In this document: positions 42,821-52,823 of the stretch, in pieces
Position numbering within the stretch: the first letter of the stretch is position 1
Layout of the letters: each line of letters begins with the position of its first letter
Assembly: GCF_019222765.1 (NCBI RefSeq)
Contig: NZ_CP078145.1
Coordinates: forward strand, 3,968,001 to 4,032,000
From: Nocardia iowensis
Lineage (GTDB): Bacteria; Actinomycetota; Actinomycetes; Mycobacteriales; Mycobacteriaceae
Reading direction: 5' to 3'
Length of the DNA stretch: 64,000 bases
The notes under the pieces: generated by a model
Database searches by the model: none
What the model was told of the DNA's origin: nothing
The model's input: the letters and a program-made list of their open reading frames with translations, nothing else
Position numbers and translations under genes: made by a program

Positions 42821-44374
42821 ATGAAGCCGACACGGTCCTCGTATGACGTGGTAATTGTCGGCGGCGGCCACAATGGGTTGGTGGCCGCCGCGTACCTGGC
42901 GCGGGCCGGGCGATCGGTGCTGGTGCTGGAGCGGCAGTCACACACCGGTGGGGCGGCGGTGTCGGCGCGGGTGTTCGCCGGGGTGGACGCGCGATTGTCG
43001 CGGTACTCGTATCTGGTGAGTTTGCTGCCGCGGCAGATCGTCGAGGAGTTGGGATTGGCCTTCGCGACGCGACGTAGGCAGATCTCGTCGTATACGCCGG
43101 TGGGCGAGAGCGGATTGCTGGTGGATACCGCTTCCGAGGCGCGCACCCGGGAGAGTTTCGTCCGGCTCACCGGCTCGGATCGGGATTTCGTTGCCTGGCA
43201 ACGGTTCTACGGCATGACGGAGCGACTGGCCGAGCGGGTATTTCCCACGCTGACCCAGCCGCTGCCGACGCGGACCGAGCTGCAACGCGTCATCGATGAC
43301 ACCGTCGCCTGGGAGGCGCTGTTCGAGCGGCCGTTGGGGGAGATCATCGAGTCCGCCTTCGACGACGACACGGTGCGCGGCGTCGTCCTCACCGACGCGC
43401 TGATCGGCACGTTCACCCATGCTCATGATGCGACGCTGCGGCAGAACAGATGTTTCCTGTACCACGTGATCGGCGGCGGCACGGGGGACTGGGACGTACC
43501 GGTCGGCGGCATGGGCGCACTGACCGACGCACTGGCCGATGCCGCGCGCGGGGCTGGCGCGGAAATCGTCACCGACTGTACCGTGACCGAGATCGAAACC
43601 GACGGTGCGACAGCCGAAGTGCGTCATGCGGCCGGAGTGGTCGGTGCGGGCCATGTGCTGGTGAACGCCGCGCCGCACGAGCTGGCCCGGTTGCTCGGCA
43701 CGCCGGAGGGGCCGAAACCCGAAGGCTCGCAACTGAAAATCAACATGCTGCTGAACCGCTTACCCCGCCTGCGCGACACCTCGGTCGACCCACGTGAGGC
43801 GTTCGCCGGGACTTTCCACATCGGCGAATCGTATGCCCAGCTGGATCAGGCATATGGCGAGGCGGCTATCGGCCGCATCCCGTCCGCGCCGCCGTCGGAG
43901 ATCTACTGTCACACGCTGACCGACCCGTCGATCCTTTCGCCAGAACTGGCCGCGCGGGGCGCACACACCCTCACCCTGTTCGGATTACACACACCGGCAA
44001 AGCTTTTCGCCATGGATCCAGCCGTGGCGAAGGACGAGCTGGTGAAAGCCACCTTGGCCCAGCTGGATTCGGTGCTGGCGGAGCCGATCAGTGATTGTCT
44101 CGCCGCCGACGAAAACGGGGCGCCGTGCCTCGAAGCGAAGACCCCGCTGGACCTGGAGCGTGAGGTCGGCCTGCCCGGTGGACATATTTTCCACCAGGAC
44201 TTGGCATTCCCGTACCGAACGGATGACCCCGAGATCGACCCGGCCGCGCGGTGGGGCGTCTCGACCGGTCACCGCAATGTGTTCCTTTGCGGCGCGGGCG
44301 CGGTCCGAGGCGGCGGCGTCAGCGGCATCGCAGGTCACAATGCCGCCATGGCCGTTCTCGAACCGCACCCGTAG
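42821..44374 (+). CDS. phytoene dehydrogenase-like FAD oxidoreductase
   Basis: 517 aa from ATG 42821, with GAGGAC just upstream (ATG 42785 has none). VVIVGGGHNGLVAAAYLARAGRSVLVLERQSHTGGAAVSA is the FAD-binding opening of the CrtI/amine-oxidase-like group. The C-terminal GHRNVFLCGAGAVRGGGVSGIAGHNAAMAVL is the second FAD contact. FHIGESYAQLDQAYGEAAIGRIPSAP and CHTLTDPS are typical of the phytoene-dehydrogenase-related actinobacterial subgroup that is not in carotenoid clusters. The substrate is unknown and no crt genes are nearby. Confidence 0.85.
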   Translation: MKPTRSSYDVVIVGGGHNGLVAAAYLARAGRSVLVLERQSHTGGAAVSARVFAGVDARLSRYSYLVSLLPRQIVEELGLAFATRRRQISSYTPVGESGLLVDTASEARTRESFVRLTGSDRDFVAWQRFYGMTERLAERVFPTLTQPLPTRTELQRVIDDTVAWEALFERPLGEIIESAFDDDTVRGVVLTDALIGTFTHAHDATLRQNRCFLYHVIGGGTGDWDVPVGGMGALTDALADAARGAGAEIVTDCTVTEIETDGATAEVRHAAGVVGAGHVLVNAAPHELARLLGTPEGPKPEGSQLKINMLLNRLPRLRDTSVDPREAFAGTFHIGESYAQLDQAYGEAAIGRIPSAPPSEIYCHTLTDPSILSPELAARGAHTLTLFGLHTPAKLFAMDPAVAKDELVKATLAQLDSVLAEPISDCLAADENGAPCLEAKTPLDLEREVGLPGGHIFHQDLAFPYRTDDPEIDPAARWGVSTGHRNVFLCGAGAVRGGGVSGIAGHNAAMAVLEPHP

Positions 44375-44383
44375 CGCGGCGCC

Positions 44384-45367
44384 CTACGCCTTCGGTGCCA
44401 ACGCGATCTTCGCGCTGCGGCCGGGACTTTCGGTGGCGACGGCCGCATCGGCCGCCGCTTCCAGCGGGTAGGTGGCTTCGACGTCGAGCCGCAGCACACC
44501 CTGGGCGGCCGCGGACACCAGTTCGCCGATCAGGCGCCTGCGATCCTCGGCGGAGGTCTCCTCGATGCGCTTGGAGCCCCAGAAGCCCTTGACGACAGTC
44601 TGTTTGAAGATGAGATCGCTGGGACTCAGCGCCAGCGGCCGACCGGACAGGGCGCCGAAGGAGATCAGCTGTCCCTTGGGTGCGAGCAACGCCATCGCAT
44701 CGCTGGCCGCACGTCCGCCCACCTGATCGACGGCGCGCACGATCGGCGCGCCCGAGGTCGCGGCGACGGCCGCGTCGCGCCAGCCCTCGGCCTCGGTATC
44801 GAAGACGGGCTCGAAGCCCGCCGCGCGCAGTGCGTCGACCGATTTGGGCCCACGCACCAGATTGAGTACGTTGACGCCGCGCTGCCGCGCCAGCACATTG
44901 ACCAGTCTGCCGACCGCGCCGTTGGCGGCATTGATCGCGATCCAGTCGCCTGCGGCCACCTCGAGATCCTCCAGCAGCATCAGCGCGCTGAGTGGCATGG
45001 CCAGCAGTTGGGCGGCGGTTTCATCGGACACCGAGTCCGGTACCGGCACCACCTGGGCAGCCTTGACGATGAAGTATTCGGCCCACACATTCTGCGCACC
45101 GGAGACCGTAACCCGTTGGCCGGCAGTCACTCCGGTCACGCCCGGCCCGGTCGCGTCGATCCGGCCGACCGCCTCGGTACCCGGAATCGCGGGCAGCGGC
45201 GGCTGGTAACCGTACACGCCGCGCACGATGGCGAGGTCGTGATTGTGGATGGGCGCGAGGATCAGTTCCACCCGCACCTCACCTTCGCCGGGCTCGGGCA
45301 CCGGCCGTTCCGCGGTGGTCAGTACATCCTTGGGTTCGCCGAAACTTTCGATGACTACGGCACGCAT
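44384..45367 (-). CDS. zinc-independent MDR-type NADPH:quinone reductase-like protein
   Basis: 327 aa from ATG 45367, with GGAGGAG 6 bases upstream; upstream frame is a shadow of ohr. The GroES-like N-terminus has MRAVVIESFGEPKDVL and GTEAVGRIDATGPGVTGVTAGQRV. The NADPH fold contains AINAANGAVGRLVNVLARQRG, an AxxGxxG variant with Asn. No Cys/His zinc set is visible, as in quinone reductases. It probably reduces quinones or enals with NADPH. It sits 16 bases downstream of ohr on the same strand, which suggests co-expression with the peroxide-stress genes. Confidence 0.86.
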   Translation of the reverse strand: MRAVVIESFGEPKDVLTTAERPVPEPGEGEVRVELILAPIHNHDLAIVRGVYGYQPPLPAIPGTEAVGRIDATGPGVTGVTAGQRVTVSGAQNVWAEYFIVKAAQVVPVPDSVSDETAAQLLAMPLSALMLLEDLEVAAGDWIAINAANGAVGRLVNVLARQRGVNVLNLVRGPKSVDALRAAGFEPVFDTEAEGWRDAAVAATSGAPIVRAVDQVGGRAASDAMALLAPKGQLISFGALSGRPLALSPSDLIFKQTVVKGFWGSKRIEETSAEDRRRLIGELVSAAAQGVLRLDVEATYPLEAAADAAVATESPGRSAKIALAPKA

Positions 45368-45383
45368 GCTTTTGCTCCTCCGA

Positions 45384-45806
45384 TCAGTCTTCGGCGACGA
45401 CAACGTCGACGTCGATATTGCCGCGGGTGGCGTTGGAGTACGGGCACACCTGGTGCGCCTTGTCGGCGAGGGCCTGCGCGTCTTCACGGGACAGATGCGG
45501 CAGCGACACCTCGAGGGTGACCGCGAGCGCGAAGCCGCCCGCGCCGTTGGGGCCGATGCCGACCTTCGCGCCGACCGCCGAGTCGTCGATATCGGCCTTG
45601 GCCTGCTTGCCGACCAGGCGCAGCGCGGAATGGAAGCAGGCCGCGTAGCCGGCCGCGAACAGCTGTTCGGGGTTGGTGCCCTCGCCGCTGCCGCCCATTT
45701 CCTTGGGTGCGGCCAGGTCGACATCGACCTTTCCGTCGGTGGTGCGGGCATGCCCGTTGCGGCCGTCGCCGGTCGCCAATGCTTCTGCGGTGTAGACGAT
45801 CTGCAT
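45384..45806 (-). CDS. ohr: organic hydroperoxide resistance protein (Ohr)
   Basis: 140 aa from ATG 45806, with AAGGAG 6 bases upstream. Both catalytic Cys are present: Cys57 in AAGYAACFHSAL and Cys121 in VCPYSNATRGN. EMGGSGEGTNPEQLFA is also conserved. Cytosolic thiol peroxidase that reduces organic and fatty-acid hydroperoxides using lipoyl dithiols. Start is 2 bases after the ohrR stop, so regulator and enzyme form one operon followed by the reductase-like gene. Confidence 0.96.
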   Translation of the reverse strand: MQIVYTAEALATGDGRNGHARTTDGKVDVDLAAPKEMGGSGEGTNPEQLFAAGYAACFHSALRLVGKQAKADIDDSAVGAKVGIGPNGAGGFALAVTLEVSLPHLSREDAQALADKAHQVCPYSNATRGNIDVDVVVAED

Positions 45807-45808
45807 GT

Positions 45809-46255
45809 CTATTCTCCTTCGTTCGGTGCTGTCGAGAGTGCGGTGGTGAGCCTGCGCAGGGTTTCGCGCAGTGCCAGGAATTCGTCTACCGAAAGGCCGC
45901 AGGCCGCGGCCATTTCGGCCGGGATACCGCGCGCCTCGGCGCGCAGGGCGCGCCCGCGTTCGGTGAGCTGGATTTCCACCCGACGTTCGTCGTCCGCGGC
46001 GCGTTGCCGCCGCACGAGGCCCGCCGCCTCCAGCCGCTTGAGCAGCGGTGACAGCGTGCCGGAGTCCAACGCGAGCGCGTGGCACACCTCGCCGACGCTA
46101 CGCCCGTCCCGTTCCCACAGGGCGAGCATCACCAGGTACTGCGGGTAGGTCAGCCCGAGCCGTTCCAGCTTCGGCCGGTAAACCGCGGTCATCGCCCGGG
46201 ACGCCGCGTACAGCGGGAAGCAGAGCTGCTCATCGAGGGTCAGATGATCGGTCAT
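45809..46255 (-). CDS. ohrR: MarR-family organic peroxide sensor (OhrR)
   Basis: 148 aa from ATG 46255; ATG 46276 is in frame but lies in the operator region. Cys12 in LDEQLCFPLYAASR is the reactive Cys of OhrR. The winged helix is LTYPQYLVMLALWERDGRSVGEVCHALALDSGTLSPLLKRLEAAGLVRRQRAADDERRVEIQLT. No clear Shine-Dalgarno precedes the start, and a leaderless or weakly translated mRNA is possible. It represses itself and ohr until oxidised by organic hydroperoxide. Confidence 0.92.
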   Translation of the reverse strand: MTDHLTLDEQLCFPLYAASRAMTAVYRPKLERLGLTYPQYLVMLALWERDGRSVGEVCHALALDSGTLSPLLKRLEAAGLVRRQRAADDERRVEIQLTERGRALRAEARGIPAEMAAACGLSVDEFLALRETLRRLTTALSTAPNEGE

Positions 46256-46273
46256 ATGCAGAACTGTAGTCCG

Positions 46274-46291
46274 CAATTATATTGTGCACAA
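46274..46291. promoter_or_regulatory. OhrR operator candidate
   Basis: CAATTATATTG (46274-46284) and the overlapping palindrome TTGTGCACAA (46282-46291) lie 20-35 bases upstream of the ohrR start. AT-rich CAAT/ATTG dyads of this type are typical of OhrR sites. Confidence 0.5.
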
Positions 46292-46508
46292 CATACCTGT
46301 CGGTGTTGCCGGTCACAGCCCGAGCGGCACCCCGCCGGATGTACAGTGTCGGAGCCAACAGCGCTGGCGAGTAGCGATCCGTGCGTTCGGCGGAACCGTC
46401 GACTCGTGTCCTATCTGACTCTTCGGTGTTTATGTCCGAATTCACCGCCACGGGTCCCTGGGCGCTTGTACAGTCAGCCGCACGTACCACCTCTCGAGGA
46501 GCCGCATC

Positions 46509-47303
46509 ATGGTCCGCGAAAGCGATCGGCTGATCCGCACCGATGTACCCCATTCAGCCCGAATCTGGAATTACTGGCTCGGTGGTCAGGATTATTACGA
46601 AGTCGATCGGATAGCCGGCGAGTCCGGGATTTCGGTGTACCCCGAAATCGGGACGATGGCGCGGCAAACGCGCAAGTTCTTGATCCGGACCGTGCGCTAC
46701 CTGGCGGCCGAGAAGGGCATCCGCCAGTTCCTCGATGTGGGCACCGGACTGCCCACCATGCAGAACACTCACGAGGTCGCGCAGAGTGTCGCGGCCGAAT
46801 CCAAGATCGTCTACGTTGACAACGATCCGCTCGTTCTCGCGCACGCTCGCGCGCTGTTGGTCAATACCACCGACGAAGGCGTCACGGCGCTCATCGAAGC
46901 CGATTTCCACGAGCCGGAGCAAATTGTTACCGAGGCTCGCAACATTCTGAACTTCAGTCAGCCGGTCGCCGTCTTGTTCATGGGCGTTCTCGGCCATGCG
47001 CGTACCTGGGACGACGTTCTCCGTATCACCGGCACGCTGAAGAAAGCCATTCCGTCCGGTAGTTATTTCGCCATGTACGAAGGCACCACCGAGGACGCCC
47101 GGTTGGTCCGATTGTCGGACTATTACGCCAGGACCGGTGCGGTGCCGTACAACGTGCGCACGGTGGACCAGATCCGCGAAGTCTTCGCCGATCTCGAACT
47201 CGTGCCGCCCGGCGTGGTGGCGGTGAACCAGTGGCACCCCGACGAATCCGACGACGCGAGCACGCCCTCCGCCGCGTGGGGTGGCGTCGGCCGCAAGGTC
47301 TAA
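46509..47303 (+). CDS. SAM-dependent methyltransferase, DUF574 family
   Basis: 264 aa; GAGGAG is 7 bases upstream of ATG 46509. PHSARIWNYWLGGQDYYEVDR at the N-terminus, RQFLDVGTGLPTMQNTHEVAQ and KIVYVDNDPLVLAHARALL match the family of the methyltransferase at 4207-5028. The two proteins differ greatly elsewhere, so they are paralogues, not a recent duplication. Substrate unknown. It converges with the IclR gene, and the stops overlap by 3 bases (TAA at 47301 and, on the other strand, TAG at 47300-47302). Confidence 0.9.
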   Translation: MVRESDRLIRTDVPHSARIWNYWLGGQDYYEVDRIAGESGISVYPEIGTMARQTRKFLIRTVRYLAAEKGIRQFLDVGTGLPTMQNTHEVAQSVAAESKIVYVDNDPLVLAHARALLVNTTDEGVTALIEADFHEPEQIVTEARNILNFSQPVAVLFMGVLGHARTWDDVLRITGTLKKAIPSGSYFAMYEGTTEDARLVRLSDYYARTGAVPYNVRTVDQIREVFADLELVPPGVVAVNQWHPDESDDASTPSAAWGGVGRKV

Positions 47304-48082
47304 CTCGCCCGCCCGCCGATGCGCTGAGTGAGGTCGTCGGCGGTGGTGCGGACCCGGGCGGCCAGCGGCGCCCAGTCGGCCGGACAGGGGGTGGTCTCGC
47401 AGTGATGGCGCAAGGTGACGCTGATGGCCGCGATCGGGCGTTGGTTGTGATCGAAAACGGGATAGGCGACCGAGGCGAAGCCCGGAGTGACATGACCGTC
47501 CTCGCACGCCCAGCCACGTCGCCGCTCGGTGGCCAGGATGGTGCGCAGTGCGGCAAGGGAGTTGGGCCCGCGGTCGGTGCGGCGAACGAACGAGGCCGCC
47601 GACGGAAAGAGCGCGCGGATCTGCGCCGCGGGCAGATACGCGAGGATCGCGCGGCCGCACGCGGTCAGATGTGCGGGCAGCCGCACACCGACCCCGGTGA
47701 CCAGGGTTTCCGGGCGGACCGGGCGTTCCTTGATGAGGTACAGCAACTCGTTGCCGTGCAGCACGCCCAGATGCGCGTTGTGCCCGACCTCCTCGACCAA
47801 CTCGCGCAGTAGCGGTCCGGCCAGCCGCTCGAGCGGATCGTGGCGCAGATACGCGGAGCCGAGTTCGAACGCGGCGATGCCGAGCCCGTAGCGGCGCTCG
47901 CTGGGGATGCGGGTGACGAACCGGGCCGCCTCCAACTCGCCGAGCAGGTGATAAGTGGTGGACCGCGGTAGGTCCAACTCGCGCGCGATCGTCGAGGCGG
48001 AGATCGGCCCGGCCCGGCCCGCGAGCAGTTGTAACACCGCCAAGCCGCGGCGCAACGCCGGGACGTCGCTGCTCGTTGCCAT
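47300..48082 (-). CDS. IclR-family regulator of histidine utilisation (probable)
   Basis: 260 aa from ATG 48082, with GAGGAGA upstream. The N-terminal winged helix has RRGLAVLQLLAGRAGPISASTIARELDLPRSTTYHLLGELEAARFV. The C-terminal IclR ligand domain contains HLTACGRAILAYLPAAQIRALFP and GHVTPGFASVAYPVFDHNQRPIAAISVTL. It is divergent from hutH by 87 bases and is the only regulator next to the hut genes, so it likely senses histidine, urocanate or a later intermediate. Direction of control is unknown. Confidence 0.88.
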   Translation of the reverse strand: MATSSDVPALRRGLAVLQLLAGRAGPISASTIARELDLPRSTTYHLLGELEAARFVTRIPSERRYGLGIAAFELGSAYLRHDPLERLAGPLLRELVEEVGHNAHLGVLHGNELLYLIKERPVRPETLVTGVGVRLPAHLTACGRAILAYLPAAQIRALFPSAASFVRRTDRGPNSLAALRTILATERRRGWACEDGHVTPGFASVAYPVFDHNQRPIAAISVTLRHHCETTPCPADWAPLAARVRTTADDLTQRIGGRAS

Positions 48083-48169
48083 GCCATCTCCTCGGCGAGT
48101 CTTGGATATCAGACAGAATCGGACCGACCCTCATTCTCCACTGCCCGCCGCGACGGTGGAATGGACCCC

Positions 48170-49717
48170 ATGCCGGAAACTGCACAGCTACCCACCGTGG
48201 CACTCGATGGACCGTTGACCGGGGAAGGTGTCGTCGCTGTCGCGCGCCTCGGAGCCAAGGTCGAGCTCAGCGAAGCCACCGAGGAACGGCTGGCCCAGGC
48301 GCGGGCGCACGTCGATGCGCTGGCGGCGGGGACGGTGCCGACCTACGGCGTCTCCACCGGGTTCGGCGCGCTGGCGACCCGCCACATTCCGCAGGAGAGC
48401 CGGGTCGCATTGCAGCGCTCACTGATCCGCTCGCACGCGGCGGGGGCGGGCCGCCCGGTCGAACGAGAGGTGGTCCGCGCGCTGATGGTGCTGCGGCTGC
48501 GCACCCTGGCCACCGGGCACACCGGGATACGGCCGGAGACGGCCGCCACGCTGGCCGCGCTGATCAACGCCGACATCACCCCGGTCGTGCACGAGTACGG
48601 CTCGCTCGGCTGCTCCGGTGACCTCGCGCCACTGGCCGCGGTGGCACTGGCATTGATGGGCGAGGGCGAGGTGATCGACGCCAACGGGACCGTGACGGAC
48701 GCGGCAACGGCGCTGAGCGCCAATGGCATCAAGCCGGTCACGCTGGCCGAAAAGGAAGGGCTGGCGCTGACCAACGGCACCGACGGCATGCTCGGCATGC
48801 TGGTGCTCGCGCTCGCCGATCTGCATATGCTGCTCGACGTCGCCGATATCACCGCGGCGATGAGCGTAGAGGCGCTGCTTGGCACCGATCGGGTATTCGC
48901 CGCCGACCTGCAGGCATTGCGTCCGCACCCGGGCCAGGCCCGCTCGGCGGCGCGGATTGCCGCTGCCCTGGCCGATTCGGAGATCGTGGCCAGTCATCGT
49001 GGGCCGGACTGTAATCGGGTGCAGGACGCGTACTCGCTGCGGTGTGCGCCGCAGGTGCACGGGGCGGCGCGGGACACCGTGGCGCACGCCGAGCTGGTCG
49101 CAGACCGCGAATTGGCTTCCGCCATCGACAATCCGGTGGTGCTGGCGGACGGGCGACTGGAATCCAACGGCAACTTCCATGGTGCGCCGGTCGCCTATGT
49201 GCTCGACTTCCTGGCCATCCCGGTGGCCGACGTGGCCAGCATGGCCGAGCGCCGCACCGACCGGATGCTCGATGTCGCCCGCTCGCACGGCCTTCCGGCC
49301 TTCCTGGCCGCCGACCCCGGCGTCGACTCCGGGCACATGATCGCCCAGTACACCCAGGCCGCCGTGGTGAGTGAACTGAAGCGGCTGGCCGTGCCCGCGT
49401 CGGTGGACTCGATCCCGAGCAGCGCGATGCAGGAGGACCACGTCTCGATGGGCTGGTCCGCCGCCCGCAAACTGCGCACCGCGGTGGACGGTCTGACCAC
49501 CGTGCTGGCCGTCGAATACCTCACGGCCGCACGCGCACTGGACTTCCGTGCCCCCTTGCGTCCGGCCCCGGCCACCGCCGCAGCCCTTGCGCTGCTGCGC
49601 ACCCAGGTCGACGGCCCGGCCCCCGACCGCCACCTCGCCCCCGAAATCGCGGCCGCCGAAGCCCTCATCCGGTCCGGCGAACTCGGCCGCGCCGTCGCGC
49701 CGCACCTCGGCGGATGA
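48170..49717 (+). CDS. hutH: histidine ammonia-lyase
   Basis: 515 aa from ATG 48170 (ATG 48161 is in frame but too close to GGTGGA). The MIO-prosthetic-group segment is [15 protein letters not shown] at about residues 142-156, so the triad is Cys-Ser-Gly in place of the common Ala-Ser-Gly. Tyr59-region [13 protein letters not shown], and ESNGNFHG and [13 protein letters not shown] blocks, are all present. It deaminates histidine to urocanate. First gene of the plus-strand hut cluster, 163 bases before hutU. Confidence 0.95.
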   Translation: MPETAQLPTVALDGPLTGEGVVAVARLGAKVELSEATEERLAQARAHVDALAAGTVPTYGVSTGFGALATRHIPQESRVALQRSLIRSHAAGAGRPVEREVVRALMVLRLRTLATGHTGIRPETAATLAALINADITPVVHEYGSLGCSGDLAPLAAVALALMGEGEVIDANGTVTDAATALSANGIKPVTLAEKEGLALTNGTDGMLGMLVLALADLHMLLDVADITAAMSVEALLGTDRVFAADLQALRPHPGQARSAARIAAALADSEIVASHRGPDCNRVQDAYSLRCAPQVHGAARDTVAHAELVADRELASAIDNPVVLADGRLESNGNFHGAPVAYVLDFLAIPVADVASMAERRTDRMLDVARSHGLPAFLAADPGVDSGHMIAQYTQAAVVSELKRLAVPASVDSIPSSAMQEDHVSMGWSAARKLRTAVDGLTTVLAVEYLTAARALDFRAPLRPAPATAAALALLRTQVDGPAPDRHLAPEIAAAEALIRSGELGRAVAPHLGG

Positions 49718-49880
49718 GCCAACAGCGCCGCGCGGACCGGGACAGGGCCGCTCGCTCTGCTCGCGGCGCGAGCAGGCCCAGACGCGGCGCGGTGGCCGTG
49801 CGGGCGGCAAGGAAGAGCGCTGGCTGCGCTCCCGAATTGATCGCTGTTGGTCTGAATTTCGTTGGAACGGAGGCAGTCTC

Positions 49881-51533
<1,653 letters not shown>

Positions 51534-51570
51534 ATCACCCACTCGGATACGGCACGACAGGAGCGACGCC

Positions 51571-52770
51571 ATGGGCGTGAACCAGCTGATGGGCGAGATC
51601 GCCGGCGTCGGACGGGATTCCCGGCGCGGCGGGTACTCGCGGCACGTCTACGACTATGCCGACTTCGAGCTACGGGACTGGTTCATCGACCGGGCGCTGG
51701 ACAGCGGCCTGGACGTGAACACCGACCGTAACGGCAATATCTGGGCTTGGTGGGGAAGTCAAGGGGCCGACGCGGTCGTCACCGGCAGCCACCTCGATTC
51801 GGTGCCCGGCGGTGGCGCGTTCGATGGGCCACTCGGCGTGGCCAGTGCGCTCGCGGCGGTGGAGATATTGCAGGGCAAGGGTTTTGCCCCGGTAAAGCCG
51901 CTCGCGCTGCTGGTGTTCGCGGAGGAGGAGGGCGGACGGTTCGGCGTGCCCTGCCTCGGCTCCCGGCTGCTCACCGGCGCTATCGACGCCGACCGGGCCC
52001 GCGGCCTGCGCGACGTCGATGGGGTCACTCTTGCCGAGGCCGCCGTGAAGGCCGGGTACGACCCGAAGCGCTTCGGTGCCGATCCCGAAGCACTCGCCCG
52101 GATCGGTTGTTTCGTGGAACTGCATGTGGAGCAGGGGCGCGGTCTGATCGAGCTGGACAGTCCGGTCGCCACCGGCAGCAGCATCATCGCGCACGGCCGA
52201 TACCGATTCTCCTTCTCCGGGCAGGGAAATCACGCGGGTGCCACTCGCCTCGCCGACCGGCACGATCCGATGGTCCCGGCCGCCGCGGTGGTGGCGGCCG
52301 CGCGCCGCGCCGCCGCCGCGATGTCCGACGCGCGCGCCACCGTCGGCAGACTGGTGCCAACGCCGGGTGGCACGAATGTCATTGCCTCCACGGTGGATTT
52401 GTGGCTCGACGCCCGGGTCTCGGGCACAGGTCGTACGGCGGCACTGGTCGAGGACATCACCGAGGCGGCGCGCGCGGCCGCAGCGACGGAAGGGTGTGTG
52501 CTCACCGTCACGGAGGAGTCCTATTCGGACGACGTCGTTTTCGACGAATCACTCCGGCACCGGATGGACCAGGTGCTCGGCGGTGTGCCCGCGCTGCCCA
52601 CCGGCGCCGGACACGACGCGGGCATCCTGGCCGCACACGTCCCCTCCGGCATGCTGTACGTGCGCAACCCGACCGGAATCAGCCACGCCCCCGAGGAATA
52701 CGCCGAACCGGCCGACACCGAAACCGGTGCGCAGAGTCTCGCGCGCGTGCTGGAGGAGCTGGCCGGATGA
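51571..52770 (+). CDS. M20-family amidohydrolase in the hut cluster (allantoate amidohydrolase-like)
   Basis: 399 aa from ATG 51571, with CAGGAG 8 bases upstream. Zinc-binding motifs: GSHLDSVPGGGAFDGPLG (His, Asp), FAEEEGGRFGVPCLGSRL (Glu), ELHVEQGRGLIE (His) and GAGHDAGILA (His). This is the allantoate/carbamoyl-amino-acid hydrolase group. Its position between hutU and hutF, with no hutG in the cluster, suggests it removes the formyl group from N-formylglutamate produced by HutF. That step is inference from context. Its stop overlaps the ATG of an 18-codon ORF that leads into hutF. Confidence 0.87.
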   Translation: MGVNQLMGEIAGVGRDSRRGGYSRHVYDYADFELRDWFIDRALDSGLDVNTDRNGNIWAWWGSQGADAVVTGSHLDSVPGGGAFDGPLGVASALAAVEILQGKGFAPVKPLALLVFAEEEGGRFGVPCLGSRLLTGAIDADRARGLRDVDGVTLAEAAVKAGYDPKRFGADPEALARIGCFVELHVEQGRGLIELDSPVATGSSIIAHGRYRFSFSGQGNHAGATRLADRHDPMVPAAAVVAAARRAAAAMSDARATVGRLVPTPGGTNVIASTVDLWLDARVSGTGRTAALVEDITEAARAAAATEGCVLTVTEESYSDDVVFDESLRHRMDQVLGGVPALPTGAGHDAGILAAHVPSGMLYVRNPTGISHAPEEYAEPADTETGAQSLARVLEELAG

Positions 52771-52823
52771 GCGAGCCAACCGTGACGCGGCACATGACCG
52801 ATCCGAGCGGGGCTGGGTCATGA
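52767..52823 (+). CDS. 18-codon ORF linking the M20 gene and hutF
   Basis: ATG 52767 overlaps the M20 stop (ATGA), and the TGA at 52821-52823 overlaps the hutF ATG at 52820 (ATGA). GGAGGAG lies about 10 bases before it. The peptide is MSEPTVTRHMTDPSGAGS. It has the position of a coupling ORF that hands ribosomes to hutF, which itself has a weak ribosome site. It could equally be chance. Confidence 0.35.
   Translation: MSEPTVTRHMTDPSGAGS

Noticed and set aside
48083..48169. IclR operator between the IclR gene and hutH
   Set aside because: A region with TTGGATATCAGACAGA is present but has no convincing symmetry, so I do not list it as a site.
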